A stretch of 64,000 nt of DNA. Source: Massilia phosphatilytica (GTDB taxonomy: Bacteria > Pseudomonadota > Gammaproteobacteria > Burkholderiales > Burkholderiaceae_D). Position 1 is the first letter of the stretch. Each line of letters opens with the position of its first letter. The DNA lies in contig NZ_PUIP01000002.1 of the NCBI RefSeq assembly GCF_002968015.1, positions 186,001-250,000 on the forward strand, given 5' to 3'. Shown piece by piece: positions 36,085 through 43,931 of the stretch. The notes beneath the pieces are model-generated. The model made no database searches. It saw only the letters and a list, made by a program, of their open reading frames with translations, and had not been told where the DNA came from. Made by a program: the position numbers and the translations under genes.

Positions 36085-38448
36085 TCAGTAGGTGAAGAAC
36101 ACGCCGCGGCCCGCGCCGGCGGCATACACGCGTCCCGGTACGGTCTGGTCGGCCGCCAGGTTGCTGATGCCGGCGTACTGGTGCTTGTCGTCGTTGATCC
36201 GGCGCCAGGTCTTGGCACCGTCGTCCGAGCGGTACACGCCCCACACGTTATTGATGATGCCGACGATGTAGATCGAGGACGAGTACGTCGCACCGGCCGG
36301 CGCCTTGCCCAGCGCGATGGACGTCGCGCCGTACACCTGCGGGTAGCTCCACGTCTCGTTGGTGCCCCAGTCCGGCGCCGTCACGTCCAGCTTGGTCCAG
36401 GTTGCGCCCGAGTCGGTCGAGTGCAGGATGCTGAAACCGTCGACCACCCAGACATCGCCTTCGGCATTCGGATTGACGGCGACCGACGCGTTATAGAACG
36501 CTGCCACCCGTGCGCCTGCGCTCACGAACGTCGTGCTCTCGGTGAAGGTATGGCCGCCGTCGTTCGAGTACCAGAAGTGGGACGTGTCCGACCATTGGTT
36601 CCACCACGCGCCGCCCGAGTTGAAGGCATAGACCTTGTTCGGGTTCTTGCGGTCGGCGACGACGCGATAGCCGCGGCCGATGCCCACGCCAGGCAGGGCC
36701 GGCAGGTTCGTGTACGTCCAGGTCGCGCCGTTGTCCGTCGTGTAGGCCGGACGCGCACCGGACGGTGCCCAGACGGCCTTGCCCGGTGCCGTCACGGCGA
36801 TGGTTTCCTCGCCGCCCTGGTTGGTCGCCGCGTCCGGGTGCTTGCTGGCGAATGCCGTCCAGGTCACGCCGGAGTCGGTCGAGTAGGCGCCGCGGGGGTT
36901 GTTCTGGACCCAGCCGCCGGTGCCGACCGCCGCGATGTAGGCCGGGTTCGACCAGGCCGTGTCGGCGGCGTTACCGTTGCTGAAGAAGCCGGTCGGGCCG
37001 CGCGTCGGCTTCTTCAGCACCTCGGTCTGCACGTTCATGCCGATGTCGCCGGAGCTGCGCAGCAGCGAGTAGCTGGCGCCCTTGGGCGGCGTCGCCAGGC
37101 TGATCGTGGCCGTTTCCTCGAGGTTGGTCACATCCAGGTTCCACGTGGGCGTGGCGGCCGATGCCGTCTTCGTTTCCCAGATGCCGCCGCCGAACACGTG
37201 CAGGATGTGGTCGGGGTTGTTCGGATCGATCTCGACATCGTCCACCCAGCCGGAGAAGTCCACGTCGGACGGGGTGTGCGGGGTCATCGACGCGATCTCG
37301 CGCCAGGTCAGGCCGGCGTCGTCGGACACCTGCACGACCGGCTGGCCCTGCCAGTTACCCCAGGAGTTCGACACGCCCAGCGCGATGCGGGTGGTCGCGC
37401 CGGAACCGGAGACCGACAGGCCGCCCATGCCGAAATTCACCCATTGCTGCGTATCGTAGCTCTTCAGCAACGTCCAGTCGGTGCCGTCGAACTTGTACAG
37501 GCGGGCGGGACCGCCGGCGCCCGGGCCCATGTCCTTGGTGAACGCCACGTAGATGATGCCATCCTTGGCGCGGACCATGTGCGGGATGTAGTAGCCGGTG
37601 ACGGGGGTCGTCACACCCGTCCAGGTCGCACCGCCGTCGGTCGACTTGTACAGGTTGGCGTTCAGGCCGGCCGCAGCGGCGTAATCCGGCGCCACCGCCG
37701 TGTAGATCGTCTGCGTGGCCGTGCCCGTGCCCGTCGTCGACGTGTCGAACAGCACACTCTCGATGCCGCCCGAGGTGCGGCCCGGCAGCGAGCCGATCTG
37801 GTCGCCCGGGTACTGGAACGACGTCAGCGCCGTCACCTGGTTCCAGGTCTGGCCGTAGTCCGCGCTCTTCCACAGGCCCGACGTGCGCGAACCGTAGTAC
37901 AGGACCGACGGCTTGTTCGGATCGACCATCAGGCGTTCGCCGATGGCGCGGCCCGGGTCGTTGGAGCCGGCGCGGAACGGCAGGTCGACGTGCGTCCAGT
38001 TGTCGCCGCGGTCGGTGGAAATGTACAGGCGGGCATTTTGTCCCGACCAGTCGTACATGCCGGTCACCAGGTACACGCGCTTGTCGTCGGTCGGATCCAG
38101 GGCCACGCTTTCGGCCCCGTTATAGAATTCTTCTCGGACGCCGAAGCCGTCCGTGATCGGGGTCCAGCCCGACGTGGCCGTATCGCGGCGGTAGACCCCG
38201 CCCATGTCGGTGCGCGCGTACAGCACGTTCGGGCTGGTCGGGTGGAAGATCAGGCCCGTCACATAGCCGCTGCCGCCGTACTTCACGCTCTGCCAACGGG
38301 TGCCCGTGGCCGCGACGTCGGCGCCGCCGCCGGACGCGCTGCCGATCATGGCGGCAAAGGAAGGCGATTGCGAGGACGGGCTGCCGCCGCCGCAGGCTGC
38401 CACCAGACCGGCCACGGCGCAGGCCAGCGCAAGGTATTGCTTCTTCAT
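36085..38448 (-). CDS. GH74-type xyloglucanase-like lipoprotein
   Basis: A 787-residue exported enzyme with a lipobox (MKKQYLALACAVAGLVAAC). Two seven-bladed beta-propellers are built from repeated blades with a sialidase-like pattern (DGGATWTGV, DSGVTWTAF, DDGAKTWRRI). YARTDMGGVYRRD near residue 77 matches the GH74 catalytic Asp segment, and VEIDPNNPDHILHVFGGGIWETK matches the second. GH74 enzymes cleave xyloglucan or related beta-glucans. Ser, Gln and Gly follow the Cys as a linker. GGAG 8 nt upstream fixes the start. It is the first gene of a group with a PEP-CTERM protein and a deacetylase. Confidence 0.8.
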   Translation of the reverse strand: MKKQYLALACAVAGLVAACGGGSPSSQSPSFAAMIGSASGGGADVAATGTRWQSVKYGGSGYVTGLIFHPTSPNVLYARTDMGGVYRRDTATSGWTPITDGFGVREEFYNGAESVALDPTDDKRVYLVTGMYDWSGQNARLYISTDRGDNWTHVDLPFRAGSNDPGRAIGERLMVDPNKPSVLYYGSRTSGLWKSADYGQTWNQVTALTSFQYPGDQIGSLPGRTSGGIESVLFDTSTTGTGTATQTIYTAVAPDYAAAAGLNANLYKSTDGGATWTGVTTPVTGYYIPHMVRAKDGIIYVAFTKDMGPGAGGPARLYKFDGTDWTLLKSYDTQQWVNFGMGGLSVSGSGATTRIALGVSNSWGNWQGQPVVQVSDDAGLTWREIASMTPHTPSDVDFSGWVDDVEIDPNNPDHILHVFGGGIWETKTASAATPTWNLDVTNLEETATISLATPPKGASYSLLRSSGDIGMNVQTEVLKKPTRGPTGFFSNGNAADTAWSNPAYIAAVGTGGWVQNNPRGAYSTDSGVTWTAFASKHPDAATNQGGEETIAVTAPGKAVWAPSGARPAYTTDNGATWTYTNLPALPGVGIGRGYRVVADRKNPNKVYAFNSGGAWWNQWSDTSHFWYSNDGGHTFTESTTFVSAGARVAAFYNASVAVNPNAEGDVWVVDGFSILHSTDSGATWTKLDVTAPDWGTNETWSYPQVYGATSIALGKAPAGATYSSSIYIVGIINNVWGVYRSDDGAKTWRRINDDKHQYAGISNLAADQTVPGRVYAAGAGRGVFFTY

Positions 38449-38904
38449 ACTTGGACTCCAAGAAAGTTGAACCGATGTTGCCGGTCGTTTGCTGCAATGC
38501 ACCACGCGTCGGGCACGGCCGAAGACGGTCCGTCACGAGCGACATGATGAATAGGGAAATGACTGGTGGCGTTACCGCCGGGGCGCGGACCGCGTCAAGG
38601 TCGCGGCCGAAGGGGGATCGTATGTTCCATGAGCGTCTCCGTCGTTTATCGTTTTAACTCGTTCCGACACCGGCTTATGCGGCTGGCGTGAAATCGGTTT
38701 CTTTCGACGTAGACTATTAGTAAAAAGCACGTGTTTCTTGCACTCGTAACTACGAAAGCTAAAAAAGTGCAGAAAATTGAAGAGATTTGCGCAGGATTTT
38801 TATCGGCGCCGGAGGGGTGTTGGAAACGGTGTTGGCGGTTGCCTGTCACGATCCAGTTCATCAGTGTACAATCCCCGTTCGCTTTTTTTCTCTCACATTT
38901 CCAC
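38449..38904. other. divergent intergenic region between GH74 and hemF
   Basis: 456 bp without a supported gene. The half next to the GH74 gene is GC-rich; the part from about 38640 to 38800 is richer in A and T. It holds the hemF promoter (listed) and presumably the GH74 promoter, which I could not place. Short frames here have no Shine-Dalgarno support or family resemblance. Confidence 0.6.
38843..38872 (+). promoter_or_regulatory. probable hemF promoter
   Basis: CTGTCA (38843-38848), an 18-nt spacer, and TACAAT (38867-38872). They match the consensus at four and five bases. Transcription would start near 38879, leaving a 25-nt leader before the ATG. Confidence 0.55.
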
Positions 38905-39816
38905 ATGGCTACAATTAATCCAGCCGCCGTCAAGGCCTGGCTGCTCGACCTGCAGGCGCGCATCGTGCAAGCGCTGGAAGACGTCGACGGCAAGGCCTTT
39001 TTGCGCGACACGTGGGAACGGGCCGAAGGAGGTGGCGGTGTATCGCGCCTCATCGAAGGCGGAAATGTGATCGAACGCGGCGGCGTGAATTTTTCGCACG
39101 TCCGCGGCGCCAGCCTGCCGGCATCGGCGATGGCCGCCCGGCCGGAGCTCGCGGGCCGGGCGTGGGAAGCGATGGGCGTCTCGCTCGTGCTGCACCCGCA
39201 CAATCCGTACGCGCCCACCGTGCATATGAACGTGCGCTTTTTCGAAGCGACGGCCGAGGGCAAGGATCCTGTCTGGTGGTTCGGCGGCGGCATGGACCTC
39301 ACGCCGTATTACGGCAACGAGGATGACGCGCGCCACTTCCACCAGGTGTGCCACGACGCGCTGGCGCCGTTCGGCGATGACCTGCATCCGCGCTTCAAGC
39401 GCTGGTGCGACGATTATTTCTATATCAAACACCGCAAGGAAGCGCGCGGCGTCGGCGGCATCTTCTTCGACGACTTCAACGAACTCGGGTTCGAGCAGTC
39501 GTACGCCATGGTGCAGACCGTCGGCAACGGCTTCCTCGATGCCTACCTGCCGATCCTGCACCGCCGCAAGGACCAGCCCTACGGCGAACGCGAACGCGAT
39601 TTCCAGGCGTACCGGCGCGGGCGCTACGTCGAGTTCAACCTCGTGTGGGACCGCGGCACGCTGTTCGGCCTGCAGTCGGGTGGCCGGACGGAGGCGATCC
39701 TGATGTCGATGCCGCCGATCGTCAAATGGCGCTACGACTGGCATCCGGAGCCGGGCAGTCCTGAAGACAAGCTCTACACCGACTTCCTGCCACACCGGGA
39801 CTGGCTCGCCCCGTGA
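38905..39816 (+). CDS. hemF: oxygen-dependent coproporphyrinogen III oxidase
   Basis: A 303-residue heme-biosynthesis enzyme that converts coproporphyrinogen III to protoporphyrinogen IX using oxygen. Family signatures: [44 protein letters not shown], and [17 protein letters not shown]. The start ATG at 38905 gives the usual short N-terminus ([14 protein letters not shown]); the frame extends 174 bp upstream without sense. No Shine-Dalgarno sequence is visible in the leader. It overlaps nadD by 4 bp and starts a housekeeping block of six genes. Confidence 0.96.
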   Translation: MATINPAAVKAWLLDLQARIVQALEDVDGKAFLRDTWERAEGGGGVSRLIEGGNVIERGGVNFSHVRGASLPASAMAARPELAGRAWEAMGVSLVLHPHNPYAPTVHMNVRFFEATAEGKDPVWWFGGGMDLTPYYGNEDDARHFHQVCHDALAPFGDDLHPRFKRWCDDYFYIKHRKEARGVGGIFFDDFNELGFEQSYAMVQTVGNGFLDAYLPILHRRKDQPYGERERDFQAYRRGRYVEFNLVWDRGTLFGLQSGGRTEAILMSMPPIVKWRYDWHPEPGSPEDKLYTDFLPHRDWLAP

Positions 39817-40472
39817 TACGTTGCGTTGCTCTGCTGGGCGGCAGTTTCGACCCGGTACATCACGGCCACGTCGCGCTGGCCGAATTGTTTGCGCGCGTGC
39901 TGCATCCGGACGAGCTGCGCGTGCTGCCCGCCGGCCAGCCGTGGCAAAAGAAGAGTGGCCTGGAAGCGGGTGATGCCGACCGCGTGGCCATGCTGAAGCT
40001 GGCGTTTGCAGGCAGTGCCGCGCCCGTGACGATCGATACCCGCGAGATCGACCGCCATGGTGCGACGTACACGGTCGAAACGCTGCGCGACCTGCGCGCC
40101 GAACTGGGGCCGGACGCGTCCATCGTCTTCGTGATGGGCGCGGACCAGTTGCAGAAGCTGGACACCTGGCGCGACTGGCAAGACCTGTTCGCGCTGGCGA
40201 ATTTCGGCGTCGCCGCCCGCCCCGGCTACCGGCTCGACGATGCCGCGCTGCCGGCCGCCGTGGCCGCCGAACTGGCAACCCGGCGCGCGTCGTTCGACGA
40301 CGTGCGCGCCAGCCCGGCGGGCAAGGTCTGCCTGGCGCACACGCTGGCCATCGACATTTCGGCCACGCAGGTGCGCGCTGCCCTGCACGCCGAACCCCGT
40401 ACTGACATAAGCGCGCTCGTTGCGCCGCAAGTGCTAGACTATATTCAACAACATAACTTGTACAAAAACTAA
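39813..40472 (+). CDS. nadD: nicotinate-nucleotide adenylyltransferase
   Basis: A 219-residue enzyme of NAD synthesis that adenylates nicotinate mononucleotide. [12 protein letters not shown] carries the nucleotidyltransferase (H/T)xGH site, and [11 protein letters not shown] the C-terminal ISSTxxR-type motif. It starts at GTG 39813, overlapping the hemF stop (GTGA). The stop TAA shares one base with the ATG of rsfS. Confidence 0.95.
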   Translation: MIRCVALLGGSFDPVHHGHVALAELFARVLHPDELRVLPAGQPWQKKSGLEAGDADRVAMLKLAFAGSAAPVTIDTREIDRHGATYTVETLRDLRAELGPDASIVFVMGADQLQKLDTWRDWQDLFALANFGVAARPGYRLDDAALPAAVAAELATRRASFDDVRASPAGKVCLAHTLAIDISATQVRAALHAEPRTDISALVAPQVLDYIQQHNLYKN

Positions 40473-41158
40473 TGGATATCAAGAAACTGCAAACGCTCGT
40501 CGTCGACGCCCTCGAAGACGTCAAGGGCCAGGAAATCGTTCTGTTCGACACGACGCACCTGACCAGCCTGTTCGACCGTATCGCGGTCGTGTCGGGCACG
40601 TCGAATCGCCAGACGAAGGCGCTGGCCGCCTCGGTGCGCGACAAGGTCAAGGAAGCAGGCGGCGACGTGGTCGGACTGGAAGGCGAAGACACGGGTGAAT
40701 GGGTCCTCGTCGATCTGGGCGACATGATCGTGCACATCATGCAGCCGGCCATTCGCCAGTACTACCGCCTGGAAGAAATCTGGGGCGACAAGCCCGTGAA
40801 ACTGGGTGCCGCCAAGCGCAAGTCGACGACCGAAGGCCAGGACGCAGCTGCACCAAAAACCAAATCGAAGCACCTCGCCGCGAACCAGGAACAGGAAGAA
40901 GCGAAGCCGGTGCGCGAGCGCAAGCCGGCCGCGAAGAAGTCCGCTGACGCCAAGCCGGCCGCCAGGAAACCTGCCGCCAAGAAGATCCCGACGGGCGGTA
41001 CCGTGAAGGTTGCCGTGTCCAAGACCGCTGCCGCAGATGCGAAGGCCGCCAAGGCAGCCAAGGCCGCTACGACCAAGCGCGCCGCGCCGAAAGCCGCAGC
41101 CGAAGGCGACGCACCGGCCAAGAAAGTCATCCGCCGCATCAAGAAAACCGAAGAATAA
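40472..41158 (+). CDS. rsfS: ribosomal silencing factor RsfS with a long Lys/Ala-rich tail
   Basis: A 228-residue protein. Residues 1 to about 115 are the complete RsfS/YbeB domain (QTLVVDALEDVKGQEIVLFDT, GTSNRQTKALAASV, EGEDTGEWVLVDLGDMIVHI, YYRLEEIWGD), which binds ribosomal protein uL14 and blocks subunit joining in starvation. The family usually ends there or soon after. Here about 110 residues follow, mostly Lys, Ala, Pro and Arg, with repeated PAAKK, PAARK and AKAAKAA units like histone H1 tails. The tail is surely disordered and strongly basic, likely to touch rRNA. Its ATG overlaps the nadD stop (TAATG). Confidence 0.93.
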   Translation: MDIKKLQTLVVDALEDVKGQEIVLFDTTHLTSLFDRIAVVSGTSNRQTKALAASVRDKVKEAGGDVVGLEGEDTGEWVLVDLGDMIVHIMQPAIRQYYRLEEIWGDKPVKLGAAKRKSTTEGQDAAAPKTKSKHLAANQEQEEAKPVRERKPAAKKSADAKPAARKPAAKKIPTGGTVKVAVSKTAAADAKAAKAAKAATTKRAAPKAAAEGDAPAKKVIRRIKKTEE

Positions 41159-41164
41159 GCCGCG

Positions 41165-41635
41165 ATGCAGTTGTTCATCGTCGCGGTCGGCCACAAGATG
41201 CCGGCCTGGATCGAGACCGGCTTCGCGGAATACGCGAAGCGGATGCCGCCGGAGCTGCGCATCGTACTGAAGGAAGTCAAGCCGGTCGAACGGTCGGGCA
41301 GCAAGACGGCAGCCACCGCGATGGCGCTCGAACGCGAGCGCATCGAGGCCGTGCTGCCGAAAGGCGTGCGCATCGTCGCCCTCGACGAGCGCGGCAAGGA
41401 TCTCACCAGCGTGGGCCTGTCGCAAGCTTTGGAGGCGTGGCAGCAGGACGGGCGCGACTTGGCCTTCCTGATCGGCGGGGCCGACGGCCTCGATCCGGAA
41501 CTCAAGGCACGGGCCGACGGCCTGATCCGTATCTCAAGCATGACACTGCCGCACGGTATCGTGCGCGTGATGCTTGCAGAACAGTTATATCGTGCCTGGT
41601 CCATCACCCAGAACCACCCTTACCATCGGGTATGA
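41165..41635 (+). CDS. rlmH: 23S rRNA (pseudouridine-1915-N3)-methyltransferase
   Basis: A 156-residue SPOUT methyltransferase. [26 protein letters not shown] and [24 protein letters not shown]...HPYHR are the diagnostic trefoil-knot elements, including the C-terminal His-Pro-Tyr-His. It methylates pseudouridine 1915 in helix 69 of 23S rRNA. It follows rsfS by 6 bp; the two genes occur together very widely. Confidence 0.97.
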   Translation: MQLFIVAVGHKMPAWIETGFAEYAKRMPPELRIVLKEVKPVERSGSKTAATAMALERERIEAVLPKGVRIVALDERGKDLTSVGLSQALEAWQQDGRDLAFLIGGADGLDPELKARADGLIRISSMTLPHGIVRVMLAEQLYRAWSITQNHPYHRV

Positions 41636-41639
41636 GCCG

Positions 41640-42260
41640 ATGAAACAGCTCGACAAAAAAATCTACCTCGCCTCGAAGAGCCCGCGCCGCCGCGAACTGC
41701 TGCGCCAGGTCGGCATCGATTTCGACATCCTCAGCCTCCGCTCCGATCCGGCGCGCGGCATCGACGTCAGCGAAGACACGTTCGCGGACGAGCCCGCGCA
41801 GGACTACGTGGCCCGCGTGGCGCGCGAAAAAGGCGCGTTCGCGTGGAACGTGCTGCACATGCGCCGCATGCCGCTGCGTCCCGTGCTGTCGGCCGACACG
41901 ACCGTCACCATCGACGGCGAGATCCTCGGCAAGCCGGCCGACCCGAAGGAAGCCGTGGCCATGCTGGAACGCCTGTCGGGCCGCACGCACCAGGTGCTGA
42001 CGTCGGTCGCCCTGCACTACACGGACGTGTTCGAGCAGGTGACGCAGGTGTCGAACGTGCGCTTCGCGCAGCTCACGCCGGGCGCGATCCGGGCGTATTG
42101 CGCGACGCCGGAACCCTACGACAAGGCCGGCGCCTATGGCATCCAGGGCCTCGCCGCCCTGTTCATCGAGCATATCGAAGGCAGCCATTCCGGCATCATG
42201 GGCTTGCCCGTCTTCGAGACGGCGCAGTTGCTGCAGAAAGCGGGCGTCAGCGCGCTGTAG
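41640..42260 (+). CDS. maf: Maf family nucleotide pyrophosphatase
   Basis: A 206-residue enzyme of the Maf/Ham1 type that hydrolyses non-canonical or pyrimidine NTPs. ASKSPRRRELLRQVG is the Maf signature; SADTTVTIDGEILGKPADP and SGRTHQVLTSVAL are further conserved blocks, as is KAGAYGIQGLAALFIEHIEGS. ATG at 41640, 5 bp after rlmH. It may be YhdE-like, acting on dTTP and UTP. The stop codon TAG lies inside the left end of a repeat element. Confidence 0.92.
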   Translation: MKQLDKKIYLASKSPRRRELLRQVGIDFDILSLRSDPARGIDVSEDTFADEPAQDYVARVAREKGAFAWNVLHMRRMPLRPVLSADTTVTIDGEILGKPADPKEAVAMLERLSGRTHQVLTSVALHYTDVFEQVTQVSNVRFAQLTPGAIRAYCATPEPYDKAGAYGIQGLAALFIEHIEGSHSGIMGLPVFETAQLLQKAGVSAL

Positions 42261-42336
42261 GGTGGGCGCCCCTCCGCCCACGCGTGACGCCAACGAACCG
42301 CATACGTCACGCGTGGGCACAGGGTGCCCACCCTAC
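42257..42336. repeat. 80-bp palindromic repeat element between maf and rng
   Basis: The outer arms are GTAGGGTGGGC (42257-42267) and GCCCACCCTAC (42326-42336). Inner arms GCCCACGCGTGACG and CGTCACGCGTGGGC form a second long inverted repeat. The whole can fold into one long hairpin. The left arm overlaps the last codon of maf. The outer arms match the elements at 23641 and 27217, so this is a dispersed REP- or MITE-like family. Confidence 0.8.
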
Positions 42337-42377
42337 GTGTATGATGTGATCCTGGACAACAATTAAAACCTGGTCAC

Positions 42378-43853
42378 ATGACTGAAGACATCCTGATCAA
42401 TATCAACCCGCAAGAAACACGGGTCGCGCTGGTGGTACAGGGTGCCGTACAAGAGTTGCATATCGAGCGCACGCTCACCCGCGGCCTCGCGGGCAATGTC
42501 TATCTCGGCAAGGTCGTGCGCGTGCTGCCGGGCATGCAGTCGGCCTTCATCGACATCGGCCTCGAACGCGCCGCGTTCCTGCACGTGGCCGACATCTGGG
42601 AAGCGCGTCCACACGACGGCGCGAACGGCAGCAGCAGCGCGCCGCCTACGCCCATCGAAAAAATCCTGTTCGACGGCCAGGTGCTGACGGTGCAGGTGAT
42701 CAAGGACCCGATCGGCACCAAGGGCGCGCGCCTGTCCACGCAGATCTCGATCGCGGGACGCATGCTCGTCTACCTGCCGCAGGATAAACACATCGGCATC
42801 TCGCAGAAGATCGAGAAGGAATCCGAGCGCGAAGCCCTGCGTGCGCGCCTCGGGGGCCTCTTGCCGCCGGACGAAAAAGGCGGCTACATCGTCCGCACGC
42901 AGGCCGAGGATGCGTCCGACGCCGACCTCGCCGCCGACGTCGACTACCTGCGCAAGACGTGGGGCGCCATCCTGACGGGTGCGCGCACGCGTCCCGCGAC
43001 GAGCCTGCTGTACCAGGATTTGAGCCTGGCCCAGCGCGTGCTGCGCGACTTCGTGCACGACGAGACGGCCGCGATCCTCGTCGACTCGCGCGAAAACTAT
43101 GTGAAACTCGTCGAATTCGCCCAGGTGTACACGCCCAGCGTGCTGTCGCGCCTGCAGCACTACACGGGCGAGCGTCCGCTGTTCGACCTGTACGGCGTCG
43201 AGGAAGAGATCCTGCGCGCGCTGGGCCGGCGCGTGGACCTCAAGTCCGGCGGCTACCTGATCGTCGACCAGACCGAGGCGATGACGACCATCGACGTCAA
43301 CACGGGCGGCTTCGTCGGCGGGCGCAACTTCGCCGACACGATCTTCAAGACGAACCTGGAAGCGGCGCATGCCATCGCGCGCCAGCTGCGGCTGCGCAAC
43401 CTGGGCGGCATCATCATCCTCGACTTCATCGACATGGAGAACAACGAGCACCGCAACGCCGTGCTCGCGGAGCTCAAGAAGACGCTGTCGCGCGACCGCA
43501 CCAAGGTGTCCGTGAGCGGATTCTCGGCGCTGGGTCTGGTCGAAATGACGAGAAAGCGCACGCGCGAATCGCTGGCCCACATCCTGTGCGAGCCCTGCCC
43601 CGCATGCGGCGGCAAGGGGCAGGTGAAGACGAGCCGGACGATCTGCTACGAGATCCTGCGCGAACTGCTGCGCGAGGCCAAGCAGTTCAACCCGCGCGAA
43701 TTCCGCATCGTCGCGTCGCAGGAAGTGGTCGACCTGTTCCTCGAGGAGGAATCGCAGCACCTGGCCATGCTCGGCGACTTCATCGGCAAGAAGATCTCCT
43801 TGCAGGTCGAGCGCGGCTATCACCAGGAACAGTACGACGTCATCCTCATGTAA
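42378..43853 (+). CDS. rng: ribonuclease G
   Basis: A 491-residue single-strand endoribonuclease of the RNase E/G family, which matures 16S rRNA 5' ends and degrades mRNA. An S1 domain lies at residues 35-120 (GNVYLGKVVRVLPGMQSAFIDIGLERAAFLHV). The DNase I-like part carries TIDVNTGGFVGGRNF and IIILDFIDM with the metal-binding Asp residues. CPACGGKGQVKT is the zinc-link Cys pair. It lacks the long C-terminal scaffold of RNase E. It ends the hemF-to-rng block. Confidence 0.95.
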   Translation: MTEDILININPQETRVALVVQGAVQELHIERTLTRGLAGNVYLGKVVRVLPGMQSAFIDIGLERAAFLHVADIWEARPHDGANGSSSAPPTPIEKILFDGQVLTVQVIKDPIGTKGARLSTQISIAGRMLVYLPQDKHIGISQKIEKESEREALRARLGGLLPPDEKGGYIVRTQAEDASDADLAADVDYLRKTWGAILTGARTRPATSLLYQDLSLAQRVLRDFVHDETAAILVDSRENYVKLVEFAQVYTPSVLSRLQHYTGERPLFDLYGVEEEILRALGRRVDLKSGGYLIVDQTEAMTTIDVNTGGFVGGRNFADTIFKTNLEAAHAIARQLRLRNLGGIIILDFIDMENNEHRNAVLAELKKTLSRDRTKVSVSGFSALGLVEMTRKRTRESLAHILCEPCPACGGKGQVKTSRTICYEILRELLREAKQFNPREFRIVASQEVVDLFLEEESQHLAMLGDFIGKKISLQVERGYHQEQYDVILM

Positions 43854-43931
43854 ACACGCTGCCGAAAATCGTAACCGGCACCGGTGGTTTTCAGCGTCGA
43901 CAGGCCATGCCGGTCTTGCTAGTGTTACGGG

